From the NCBI GenBank assembly GCA_945919465.1, contig CAMEJG010000016.1:1-40196 (forward strand): a DNA stretch of 40,196 bases, written 5' to 3'. Numbering within the stretch: position 1 is the first letter of the stretch; each line of letters starts with the position of its first letter. Source of the DNA: an uncultured Anaeroplasma sp. (GTDB taxonomy: Bacteria > Bacillota_I > Bacilli_A > Acholeplasmatales > Anaeroplasmataceae). Of the stretch, positions 15,618-24,956 are shown in pieces. The position numbers and the translations under genes are program-made. The notes beneath the pieces are model-generated. The model did no database searches. It saw only the letters and a program-made list of their open reading frames with translations, and was not told the DNA's origin.

Positions 15618-18600
15618 ATGAAAAAGATAAAAAAATTTGCAATTGTAACTCTTTCATTAGCTGCTATAGCAACTGCTGTAAGCTGTAATAATAATGAACT
15701 AGAAAATACAAGTTCAAGCAATTTAAGCTCTTCTTATGAAGAGGTTGAAACATCTAAAGATTCATTAAGAATTTTTAATACAAATCAAACCTTAACTCAA
15801 GAAGCAAGAGCTGATCTTATTAAAAAAGAATATTTATTAGAAAATAATGGATATAAGGATTCTGATAAGGTTGGAATTATTGTTACATTAAAGAATCAAT
15901 CATTATTAGATAGATATAATGATAATGGCTATAGTAAAGATTATGATACAGTATCTGATTATGTAGAAAGCTATTATGGTCAACGCCAACAAAAGAAAAT
16001 AATTGATGAGCAATTTAACGCTATAAAGAATTTTCAAAGCTTAGGATATCTAAAGACAGTCGAGCATTCTTATTCAACAGTATTAAATGGTATTTCATTT
16101 GAAACTGAGTATGGTAATGTTTCTAAAATTGAAGAAAGTGATTTAGTTAGTAGAGTTGTATTAGTTGATTCATTTAATTTGCCAAAAACCACTGAATCTA
16201 CAACAAATACTGTAACAAATCTTGTTGATGTTTATGAAACAGGTATATTTAATTCAAGTACTGTTAAATATGATGGAGATGGTACTACAGTTGCAGTATT
16301 AGACTCTGGCTTTGATTGTACTCATGAGGTATTTAATGATCCTGCTATTTTAAATAGTATAGAAAAGCCAATTATTGATGTAAACTATATTAGTGAACGT
16401 TTATCACTTTTAAATGCAAATAATACTACAGCTAATTTAAAGCCTGAGGATTTATATTATAGTGTTAAGATTCCTTATGCTTATGATTATGCTGATAAGG
16501 ATTATGATGTTAATCCAGCTGACTCTGAGCATGGTACTCACGTTGCTGGTATTATAGGTGGTAGCTCTGAAACAATTACAGGTGTAGCTACTAAAACACA
16601 ATTAGTATTAATGAAGGTTTTCCCAGATATTTCTACTGGTGCAAGAACAAGTGATATCCTTGCAGCCCTAGAGGATGCAACTGTATTAGGTGTTGATGCA
16701 GTTAATATGTCATTAGGTTCTTCTTGTGGTTTCGATAGAGAATGTGATAATGACTTTGCTGATGACTATGAAGGTTCAGCAGATGGTAGTGTTATCAATA
16801 AGGTATATGATGGATTATCTGCTGCTGGTATTACTGTTGTAACTGCAGCAAGTAACGATTATTCATCAGGTTATGGTGGACCTAAGGGTAACCTTAATAA
16901 AGTAACTAACCCTGATTCAGGTACAGTTGGTTCTCCATCTACATATAAGGATAACTTATCTGTTGCATCAATTAGTGGTGTTAAGACTGGTTATTTCTTA
17001 GCTAATGACCAATATTCATTCTTCTTTAACCAATGTACATCTATTTCTGGAAAGGAAAATGATTTCGTTGAACAATTAATGCAACAACAACCAGATTTAT
17101 TTGCTGATGGAAAGTCAGTTCATGAATTTAAGTACATAATTGTGCCTGGTATTGGTGTTGAAGCTTCATATTCAGGTATTGGAAGCCAAGTTAAGGGTAA
17201 GATTGCTTTAGTAAAACGTGGTGAAAATACATTCGAAGAAAAAGTAAGACTTGCTAAGAAATATGGTGCTATCGCAATTATAATTTATAACAATGTTGAA
17301 GGTGAAATTTTTATGACAGTAAGTGCAGAAGGACATATTCCTGCTGCGTCTGTTTCAAAGGATGTTGGTGCTCAATTAGTTAGTATGGCTAATAAGGGCG
17401 TTGGTACAATTAAGATTTCCGATCAATTTGTTGCCGGACCATTTATGTCAAATTTCTCAAGCTGGGGTCCTACTCCATCTTTAGCATTAAAGCCTGAAAT
17501 TACAGCCCATGGTGGTGATATCCTATCATCTATTCCTGGTGGCGAATATGAAAGAATGAGTGGTACATCAATGGCATCACCTAACATGTGTGGTATTGTT
17601 GTATTAATTCGTCAATATGTTAAAGAAACCTTCCCTGATTTAACAACAAAAGAAATCGAGGAAATGACTAATTCATTATTAATGTCTACAGCAACTATTG
17701 CGTTAAATGAGGATGGGAATCCATATTCTCCTCGTAAGCAAGGTGCTGGTCTTGCAAGCTTAACAAAAGCTACTACTACAAGTGCATATATTGAGGTTGA
17801 AGGTTCTGTAAAGCCTAAATTAGAATTAGGTGATGATGTAAATAGAACTGGTGTTTATGATATGGAATTCATTATCAAGAATGTTTCTGATAAGGAATTA
17901 AAATATACAATGGATATCGAGGCTATGACTGAGTCAGTTTCATTAACAGATGAAACATTCGTATCTGAAAGATCATATATGCTAGATAAGAGTAATTTAG
18001 TTGTTAAGGTTGGTAATTCAGTTTTATCAGATAAAGTTGTTACTGTACCTGCAAACGGAAATACTAAGGTTACTGTGACATTAACATTATCTAGTGAAGA
18101 TAAGGCTTATATTACAAAGAGCTTCGCTTACGGAATGTATGTTGAGGGATTTGTTAAGGCTATAGCAAATTCTGAAACTGAAGTATCATTAAATGTTCCA
18201 TTCCTTGCTTTCTTTGGGGATTGGACTGAAGCTCCAATTTTTGATAAGACTTTCTTCGAAGTAGAAACTGAGGCACATAATAACGCAATTGATGCTGATG
18301 ATAAGATTGCAGCCGATTATTATGCAACTCGTCCATTTGGAAATTATTATTACAATTATTTATTACCGTTAGGTACATATTTATATAGTATGGATGAATC
18401 TCAATATGAAGCAATTCCTGGAAGTGAAGAACATATTGCAATGACATCTAAATTTGGAGGAATTAATGGTATTTCTTCAGTTTATGCTGGATGCTTCCGT
18501 AACTGTAAGGAAATGCGTTTTACAATTACTGATACAGTTACTGGTGAAGTAATATTTAGTGAAATTGATTATAACGCAAGAAAATCTTTTGGTAATGGTG

Positions 18601-21600
18601 GTTCAGCTGTTCCTTATTATAACTTCTTAAAGTTAAGATGCGAGGATTTAGGATTAGTTAATAATAGAAAATATACATTTAGTATGCTTGGTATTTTAGA
18701 TTATTCACATGAAGGTGAAGAAGAGGATGAAATTGGTGGTCAAAAGACAAATGTTCGTAATACATTTAGCTTTGATTTCACAATGGATGATGAAGCACCA
18801 ATCGTAAAATCAGCAAGCTATTATAAGAAATATGATAAGACATTAAAGGATTATCGTTATTATTTAAAGGTTACTGTATATGATAATCATTATGTTCAAG
18901 CAGTAACTCCAGTAGGTTTCTCTGGTAGCAATGACTATACATTAATGTCAAATTATTCTATTCCAGTTTATGGAGATTTTGCTTCTGAAACTGAACTTGA
19001 ATTTGAAGTGACTGATTATTTAAAGAATTTGCCTGCTGATTATAAGATTAATAATGCAATTGCATTAAGTATTGATGATTATGCATTAAATTCAAATATC
19101 TTCTTAATTGAATTACCTGGTACTACAGATGAGTTTGAATTTACTGAGGATGGTACTGATACTACTACATTAAAGTCATTAAGCTTAACTGTTGGTGAGG
19201 CATATGATTTAACTCAATTAATGTATTCTTCAGTATCAAGTGATAAAGAATATTTCAAGTATTTAACATGGAGTTCTTCTGATTCAAATATTGTTGAGGT
19301 TCATGAAGGTGCTGTATTAGCTCATAAGACTGGTAGAGCAGTAATTACTGCATATGATAAGATAACTAACAAATCTGCCTCTATTACAATTCAAGTAAAG
19401 CAGCCAACTACAACAAATTTAAATTCTATTGTATATCGTAAATATGAGGGTGAAGATAAACTAGAAAGTATTAAATTTGATTATTTTGATACAATCTTTG
19501 CTTATCCTATTGCTGCACAATCTAGTGCGATAGGAGAAACTGGAGATAGAATGTATACAACTAATAAATCATTTATTGAATTCTATCCAGGAGAAAAGGT
19601 AAAGCTTCATGCTAATATTCAACCATGGTATGTGGCTGATAATTATGATTTTACATATTCATCTCAAAATGACAATATTGCATCAGTTGATCAAGATGGT
19701 GTAGTTACTGCTAAAAAGGAAGGTACAGTTATCATTACCTTATCAAGCCCATCATCTACACAACAAGCAAGAATTACTGTTGTTGTAAAAAATGAATTTG
19801 TAGTTGAAAATAGAATGCTTGTTGCCTATAAGGGCTTAGGTGGAGATGTTGTAATTCCTGATGATCAAGGTATTTATTATATTGGCGAATATGCATTCTG
19901 TTTATATGATACTGATATTGAGGTTGAAAACCCAGATAATGATGATGACTTTAATAAGACACCTCATTCTAATACAACTATTAAGTCAGTAACAATACCA
20001 GAAGGTGTCCAAGATATTCAAAAATATGCATTCTATAATTGTGTGGCTCTTGAAAAGGTTATTTTACCTTCAACAATTAGATATATTCGTGAATATGCAT
20101 TCGCAAATAATACAAGCTTAGTTGAAATTAATTTAGATGATGAAGTTGAGGTTATTAGTCATTATTGCTTCTACAATTGTACTTCATTAAATCAAGATTT
20201 CAAATTAAATAAATGTTATACAATTGGAAATAGTGCCTTTGAGGGTTGTAGTTCTCTTGAAAGTATTAATTTATCTAAATTAAGAAATTCTGGTACAAAT
20301 GCATTTAAGAATTGTACAAATCTTAAAAATGTAACATTTAACAAAGATGGATTAACAAAGTTAAATGAAGGAATTTTTGAAAATACTGCATTAGTTGATG
20401 TAGTATTAAATGTAACTCAAATCCCTTCAAGATCATTCTATAATTGTGACTCTTTAAAAACAATAACAATTAACGGTAAGGTTGTAGCAATTGGAAATAG
20501 TGCATTTGCTGAAAATGATTTATTAGAAACAGTTACAATTAATGCATCTGTTGAATATTTAAATTCATATGCATTTGCAAATTGTGCTAAATTAACAACA
20601 GTCACATTACCTAACAGTGCAGTTAAGGTTGAAGAATCCATATTTAGTGGTTCTACATCATTAGAAACAGTAAATATTCAAGCTAAAACATATTTTACTA
20701 CACTAGGTTCTGCATTATTATTAAATACTAAGGTTTCAAGCTTTACAGTTGATTCTGCAAATGAAAATTATTCTTCAAATAATGGTTTATTATTAAGCAA
20801 GGATGGAAAAACTGTATATTTAGCAGCTCCAAACAATACATATGGTGATTATACATTACCAGAAGATGTAACTTCAATTGCCGAGGCTGCATTCTCTGGA
20901 ATTAGTAATTTAACATCATTAACATTTACACATGATGTTACATTAGCTAATAAAGCATTTGCTAATTGTCCAAATCTTGCATCAGTAACATTAACTAATG
21001 TTGATGAATTACCAAGCTATGCATTCTATGGTTGTAGCAATTTAGTTTCATTAACTAATTTAGATTCTGTTAAAGTAATTGGTGATTATGCATTTGCTGA
21101 AACAGGATTAACTACAGTTTCAGTAGGAGCTAATACAACAATTGGTAAATATGCATTTGCATCCTCAAAGCTTACAAGTGCTACATTAGGTGAAAATGCT
21201 ACAATTGGTGATTATGCATTTACTAAATGTAATCAATTAAAGACTGTTACATTAGGTGAAAACACTACAGTTAATAATCATGCTTTCTTCTTAGCTACTT
21301 CATTAGCTACTATAAATTCAGCTAATATTGTTGGAAATGTTGGCGATTATGCCTTTGCATTTACTGCATTAACTTCTATTGATTTAGCAAATGCTTCAAA
21401 ATTAGGAAGCTATTCATTCTTTGAAGCATCATCCCTTGCTACTGTTACATTGGGTGATAATGTAAATGAGATTGGAGATTATGCATTCGCGAATAAAAAA
21501 TCAGGTTCATTAACAGCTATAAATTTACCTTCAAGCCTATTAAAGATCGGTGAGGGTGCATTTATGGCTCAATCAAAGCTAACTACTATTACTTTACCTT

Positions 21601-23147
21601 CTTCAATTAAGGAAGTAAAAGCTAATACATTTATGAATGCTTCTCTTTTAACAACAGTTGAAGGAAATATTGAAGTTGTTTCTGATTATGCATTTGGAAA
21701 CTGTACATCTTTATCTAATATTGATTTATCAAATGTTAAAACTATTGGATCTTTTGCATTTGCTAAGGCATCAAAGCTTCAATCAGTTTCTTTATCTAAG
21801 GTAGTTAAAATTGGAGAATATGCATTCTATTCTTCAGGTGTTTCTGGTGAAGTAGTAGCACCTGCTTTAGAGGTTTTAAATAGTTATGCATTTGCAAATT
21901 CTAGTTTATCTTCATTAACTGCATTAAAACTAAAATCAATTGGTCAATATGTATTTAATGGTACAAGCATAAAGAAATTTACATTAGCTTCAACACTAGA
22001 ATTAGTATCTGATTTAGCATTTAATGGTGCTAATTATCTTGAAGAATTTAATTATGATAATAATGGTACTTTAGCTACAACTGGTAGTGTAAATAACTAT
22101 TTATTACTAAATGATGGTGTTTTATATACAACACTAACAAATACTAAACTTAATTTATCAGCTGTTCCTGCAGCAAAGAAAATTTCTAATTTAGTTGTTT
22201 TAGATGGAACTGCATCAATTTCTGAATCTGCTGGTAACTCTAATGTAAACATTAAGTCAGTTGTTTTACCTGATTCAATGAAGACTGTTGGTGCTTTTGC
22301 ATTCTACAAGTGTTCAAATTTAGCATCAGTTGAATTCAAATCAGTTATCGCTCCAAGCCTAGAGTGTTATAAGAGAAGTGATATTGAAAATAAAATCACA
22401 ATTAATTCTCCAGGCTATGATAAATTACACGCATTTATTGGTATGTATGGATTAGAGATTTATTATGCGAACTTTGTTGATTTAATAGGTACATTTAAGC
22501 CTATTTCAATGATACTTCCAAGCAATGAAGATATTGAAGGCTACGATTCTATTCAATATGAGGTATTCTTTGGCACAGTGGAAAATGCTCAAAGAAGTAA
22601 TTATGTAGCAATGAATAAAACATCTGTAACTTATTTAGAATCAATGGATAGAATTATGAATATTAATATTGTTTCATTACAAGATGAAACATTAATTAAT
22701 ACAGCATCTACTGCTTATGTTAATTTAACTGATGATTTAACTAAATATGGTTATACAGAAGCTCAATTAACTCAAATGTCAACTAAACTTGCTGCAGTTA
22801 GTAAATCATTAAGAGAATTAAAATATAAGACAGCATCAGCTGAGGTAAAAAATCTTCAAAAAGAATTAGATGAACTTGATACTGTATTCACATTATCTCG
22901 TTTAACTGAATTAACTATTTTGGCTAATAAGATTAATAATTTAAAACCTGCTGAAAAGACAATTCTTGATTTAACTAACCTAAATACATTAAAGGTTTCA
23001 TATCAAGAATATCTAGATTCATTAGCTCCAACTATTGAAGGAGTTGATGAAGTAGTTTCCGGTTCATTTAATTATCTTGGTGTTGCAGTAGTAGCATTAA
23101 CAACACTTACTGCTTTAGCTGCTTTAGCTTTAGTAAAGAAGTTTTAA
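15618..23147 (+). CDS. Giant subtilisin-like (S8) lipoprotein with PA, Ig-like and BspA-type LRR domains
   Basis: A 2509-residue surface protease. The signal peptide ends in ATAVSC (Cys23 lipidated). A pro-region (about 50-190) precedes the S8 catalytic domain with Asp229 (AVLDSGFD), His305 (EHGTHVAG), oxyanion Asn413 (AASND) and Ser651 (GTSMASP), all present. A PA domain is inserted before the Ser (about 500-605, VKGKIALVKRGENTF), as in lactocepin and C5a peptidases, and Fn3-like domains follow. Two Big_2-type Ig domains lie near 1180-1260 and 1305-1390. About 30 BspA-type leucine-rich repeats (YAFANC-like) occupy about 1395-2240, then a helical stretch. The last 24 residues are hydrophobic and end in VKKF, with no LPxTG. 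ATG at 15618 is favoured over 15612 because GAGAGGAG lies 8 bases before it. It likely cuts host or dietary protein and feeds peptides to the Opp system. Confidence 0.92.
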   Translation: MKKIKKFAIVTLSLAAIATAVSCNNNELENTSSSNLSSSYEEVETSKDSLRIFNTNQTLTQEARADLIKKEYLLENNGYKDSDKVGIIVTLKNQSLLDRYNDNGYSKDYDTVSDYVESYYGQRQQKKIIDEQFNAIKNFQSLGYLKTVEHSYSTVLNGISFETEYGNVSKIEESDLVSRVVLVDSFNLPKTTESTTNTVTNLVDVYETGIFNSSTVKYDGDGTTVAVLDSGFDCTHEVFNDPAILNSIEKPIIDVNYISERLSLLNANNTTANLKPEDLYYSVKIPYAYDYADKDYDVNPADSEHGTHVAGIIGGSSETITGVATKTQLVLMKVFPDISTGARTSDILAALEDATVLGVDAVNMSLGSSCGFDRECDNDFADDYEGSADGSVINKVYDGLSAAGITVVTAASNDYSSGYGGPKGNLNKVTNPDSGTVGSPSTYKDNLSVASISGVKTGYFLANDQYSFFFNQCTSISGKENDFVEQLMQQQPDLFADGKSVHEFKYIIVPGIGVEASYSGIGSQVKGKIALVKRGENTFEEKVRLAKKYGAIAIIIYNNVEGEIFMTVSAEGHIPAASVSKDVGAQLVSMANKGVGTIKISDQFVAGPFMSNFSSWGPTPSLALKPEITAHGGDILSSIPGGEYERMSGTSMASPNMCGIVVLIRQYVKETFPDLTTKEIEEMTNSLLMSTATIALNEDGNPYSPRKQGAGLASLTKATTTSAYIEVEGSVKPKLELGDDVNRTGVYDMEFIIKNVSDKELKYTMDIEAMTESVSLTDETFVSERSYMLDKSNLVVKVGNSVLSDKVVTVPANGNTKVTVTLTLSSEDKAYITKSFAYGMYVEGFVKAIANSETEVSLNVPFLAFFGDWTEAPIFDKTFFEVETEAHNNAIDADDKIAADYYATRPFGNYYYNYLLPLGTYLYSMDESQYEAIPGSEEHIAMTSKFGGINGISSVYAGCFRNCKEMRFTITDTVTGEVIFSEIDYNARKSFGNGGSAVPYYNFLKLRCEDLGLVNNRKYTFSMLGILDYSHEGEEEDEIGGQKTNVRNTFSFDFTMDDEAPIVKSASYYKKYDKTLKDYRYYLKVTVYDNHYVQAVTPVGFSGSNDYTLMSNYSIPVYGDFASETELEFEVTDYLKNLPADYKINNAIALSIDDYALNSNIFLIELPGTTDEFEFTEDGTDTTTLKSLSLTVGEAYDLTQLMYSSVSSDKEYFKYLTWSSSDSNIVEVHEGAVLAHKTGRAVITAYDKITNKSASITIQVKQPTTTNLNSIVYRKYEGEDKLESIKFDYFDTIFAYPIAAQSSAIGETGDRMYTTNKSFIEFYPGEKVKLHANIQPWYVADNYDFTYSSQNDNIASVDQDGVVTAKKEGTVIITLSSPSSTQQARITVVVKNEFVVENRMLVAYKGLGGDVVIPDDQGIYYIGEYAFCLYDTDIEVENPDNDDDFNKTPHSNTTIKSVTIPEGVQDIQKYAFYNCVALEKVILPSTIRYIREYAFANNTSLVEINLDDEVEVISHYCFYNCTSLNQDFKLNKCYTIGNSAFEGCSSLESINLSKLRNSGTNAFKNCTNLKNVTFNKDGLTKLNEGIFENTALVDVVLNVTQIPSRSFYNCDSLKTITINGKVVAIGNSAFAENDLLETVTINASVEYLNSYAFANCAKLTTVTLPNSAVKVEESIFSGSTSLETVNIQAKTYFTTLGSALLLNTKVSSFTVDSANENYSSNNGLLLSKDGKTVYLAAPNNTYGDYTLPEDVTSIAEAAFSGISNLTSLTFTHDVTLANKAFANCPNLASVTLTNVDELPSYAFYGCSNLVSLTNLDSVKVIGDYAFAETGLTTVSVGANTTIGKYAFASSKLTSATLGENATIGDYAFTKCNQLKTVTLGENTTVNNHAFFLATSLATINSANIVGNVGDYAFAFTALTSIDLANASKLGSYSFFEASSLATVTLGDNVNEIGDYAFANKKSGSLTAINLPSSLLKIGEGAFMAQSKLTTITLPSSIKEVKANTFMNASLLTTVEGNIEVVSDYAFGNCTSLSNIDLSNVKTIGSFAFAKASKLQSVSLSKVVKIGEYAFYSSGVSGEVVAPALEVLNSYAFANSSLSSLTALKLKSIGQYVFNGTSIKKFTLASTLELVSDLAFNGANYLEEFNYDNNGTLATTGSVNNYLLLNDGVLYTTLTNTKLNLSAVPAAKKISNLVVLDGTASISESAGNSNVNIKSVVLPDSMKTVGAFAFYKCSNLASVEFKSVIAPSLECYKRSDIENKITINSPGYDKLHAFIGMYGLEIYYANFVDLIGTFKPISMILPSNEDIEGYDSIQYEVFFGTVENAQRSNYVAMNKTSVTYLESMDRIMNINIVSLQDETLINTASTAYVNLTDDLTKYGYTEAQLTQMSTKLAAVSKSLRELKYKTASAEVKNLQKELDELDTVFTLSRLTELTILANKINNLKPAEKTILDLTNLNTLKVSYQEYLDSLAPTIEGVDEVVSGSFNYLGVAVVALTTLTALAALALVKKF
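19840..22345 (+). repeat. DNA coding for about 30 degenerate BspA-type leucine-rich repeats
   Basis: Within the protease gene, units of roughly 66-75 bases recur, each with a core such as TATGCATTTGC (Tyr-Ala-Phe-Ala). Units differ enough at DNA level that they are not a simple tandem array, but short identical cores recur many times, which could support slippage or recombination. The protein pattern is LRR_5/BspA. Confidence 0.85.
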
Positions 23148-23164
23148 TTAGGAGGTCTAAAGAA

Positions 23165-23776
23165 ATGAAAATGAAAAAATATTTAGCATTAGCATTATTT
23201 GGTCTTGTTGCTTTAACCTCTTGTGGTGGCGAAGAACCTACTGATACTAATTCTTCTACAACCACTCAAACAGTTACTACACCTGATACAATTTCTACAG
23301 TTTCTGATTTTTCAAATGCTATTAAAAATGGGTTAAAAGATGTATTTACAGTAACTACAAATGCTGTTATGAAAGATGGAGAAACAATTGTATATAAGAA
23401 TGACACTAAGATTACAATAACTAATTCTGAGACTTTATCTGGTTCCTCAGTAGTAGATAGATATTCATTAAATCAAAACTTTAAACTTGAAAAGAAGACT
23501 AAAACTACATATTTTGAGAATTTAGATTCAAATAATTTATTTGGATATAATTTAGATGATTCTTATTTTGTAACCAAAACAGTTGATGAAAATTCCTTAA
23601 TTGGAACTATAAAGCCAGAATCAGCTCAAGCCTTCTTTAATAGTACATCAGTAGATGTTTCAGAGCCTATAAGTGTAAGTTTTGTTTTAAATAATAAGAA
23701 ACTATATTCAATTACTATTAATTATAAGTCTCTTGACAAAGATGTATCAGTTTCTTCTTTATATACATATAAATAA
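23165..23776 (+). CDS. Small lipoprotein of unknown function, last gene of the operon
   Basis: A 203-residue lipoprotein. The signal peptide ends in LVALTSC, with Cys20 lipidated, then a Thr/Ser-rich tether (about 25-45). The rest has alternating short strands (TVTTNAVMKDGETIVYKNDT, TKTTYFENLDSN, KLYSITINYKSLDKDVSVSS), like LppX/LolA-like or DUF-type lipoproteins that form a half-barrel; this is only a guess from pattern. AGGAGG lies 9 bases before the ATG at 23165, and the gene starts 17 bases after the protease stop. A very strong terminator follows. It may be an accessory or folding partner of the protease. Confidence 0.7.
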   Translation: MKMKKYLALALFGLVALTSCGGEEPTDTNSSTTTQTVTTPDTISTVSDFSNAIKNGLKDVFTVTTNAVMKDGETIVYKNDTKITITNSETLSGSSVVDRYSLNQNFKLEKKTKTTYFENLDSNNLFGYNLDDSYFVTKTVDENSLIGTIKPESAQAFFNSTSVDVSEPISVSFVLNNKKLYSITINYKSLDKDVSVSSLYTYK

Positions 23777-23804
23777 GAAGAAATAATTACATGATATTTA
23801 TGAA

Positions 23805-23849
23805 AGAATATGAAAATCAATTTAATCTGATTTTCATATTCTTTTTTTT
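23805..23849 (+). terminator. Very strong terminator at the end of the protease operon
   Basis: AGAATATGAAAATCA (23805-23819) and TGATTTTCATATTCT (23828-23842) form a perfect 15-base stem with an 8-base loop, followed by an eight-base T-run. Confidence 0.9.
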
Positions 23850-23896
23850 GTTTTATTGTGTTAAAATTATTTCATATTAGTTATTTGGAGGTTTAT

Positions 23897-24955
23897 ATGA
23901 AAATAATTCATACCGCTGATCTTCATATAGATTCGCCACTATCTTTAGATTTAAATCCAGCATTTCAAAAGGATAGAAAAAGAGAACTTTTATATAATTT
24001 TGAAAGACTAATAAATTATGCAAATGATAATGGTGTTCACATTATATTAATATCTGGAGATTTATTTGATGACAATAAAATTTCACTAAAATCACAATCA
24101 TATGTTTTAGGCTTAATTGAGTCTAATTCTAATATAGATTTTTATTATACTGCTGGTAATCATGAAGAGGAGGCTTACCTTTCCTCGCTTGAAAAATATC
24201 CTAACAATTTAAAAATATTTACTAATACGTGGTCAACCTTTAGCTATGAGGAATTTGATATAACTGGAATTAATTACAATGAGGTTAGTAAAAAATATTT
24301 ATATGATTCTTTATCTTTAAAAAAGGATAAAATTAATATTGTAATTATGCATGGAGCTTTAACAGGAGAAAATAAAATAGATATTTCAAAGCTTAAGGAT
24401 AAAAATATAGATTATTTAGCACTAGGACATACTCATCAATATCAATGTAAACCACTAGATTCAAGAGGTGTTTATGTTTATCCTGGTTGTCTTGAAGGTT
24501 TGAATTTTAATGAAACTGGGGTAAAGGGTTTTTCATTAATTGAAATTAATGATTATGAACTTAAATCCTCTTTTATGCCTTATTCAATTCGAACAATTCA
24601 TGATATCAAAATCGATATTTCTAAATGTGATTCATGGAATGATATTGAAATATTGACATTAGATACAATTAAAGATATCCCAAATCAAGATATTGTTCAG
24701 GTTAGATTAGTTGGTAGCTATTCTTTAGAGATAAATAAAAACTTAGAATCTTTAGAAGAAAAAATAGCTTTATTATTTTATTTTTCAAGATTAATTGATG
24801 ATTCAAAATTTACAATAAATATGAAAAAATATGTTAACGATGTTTCTCTTAAGGGAGAATTTATTAGAAATGTAATGAATTCAAATTTATCACAAGAGGA
24901 AAAAGTAAAAGTAATAGAATATGGAATTAAAGCTTTAATAAAGGAGGCAAAATAA
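23897..24955 (+). CDS. yhaO: YhaO-like metallophosphoesterase (SbcD-type DNA repair nuclease)
   Basis: A 352-residue calcineurin-like phosphoesterase. The metal-binding motifs are all present in order: HTADLHIDSP (5-14), ISGDLFDD, TAGNHEE, VIMHGAL and LALGHTHQY. This is the YhaO/SbcD pattern, a nuclease subunit that acts with an SMC-like ATPase on DNA ends. The start at 23897 follows TTGGAGG; the frame is open from TTG at 23858 but that has no ribosome site. The YhaN-like partner starts 2 bases after the stop codon, so the two form one unit. The C-terminal part (about 230-352) is less conserved and would bind the ATPase. Confidence 0.9.
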   Translation: MKIIHTADLHIDSPLSLDLNPAFQKDRKRELLYNFERLINYANDNGVHIILISGDLFDDNKISLKSQSYVLGLIESNSNIDFYYTAGNHEEEAYLSSLEKYPNNLKIFTNTWSTFSYEEFDITGINYNEVSKKYLYDSLSLKKDKINIVIMHGALTGENKIDISKLKDKNIDYLALGHTHQYQCKPLDSRGVYVYPGCLEGLNFNETGVKGFSLIEINDYELKSSFMPYSIRTIHDIKIDISKCDSWNDIEILTLDTIKDIPNQDIVQVRLVGSYSLEINKNLESLEEKIALLFYFSRLIDDSKFTINMKKYVNDVSLKGEFIRNVMNSNLSQEEKVKVIEYGIKALIKEAK

Positions 24956-24956
24956 T

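Noticed and set aside
18160-20641. Antisense open frames of 60-95 codons within the protease gene (18160-18447 and 20438-20641)
   Set aside because: They lack ribosome sites and follow the codon pattern of the strongly supported sense gene.
19840-22345. Regularly spaced short repeats considered as a CRISPR array
   Set aside because: They lie in one open frame, vary in sequence and spacing, and code for leucine-rich repeats; no cas gene is present.
15618-23147. LPxTG-type sortase anchoring of the giant protease
   Set aside because: No LPxTG or close variant precedes the C-terminal hydrophobic segment.
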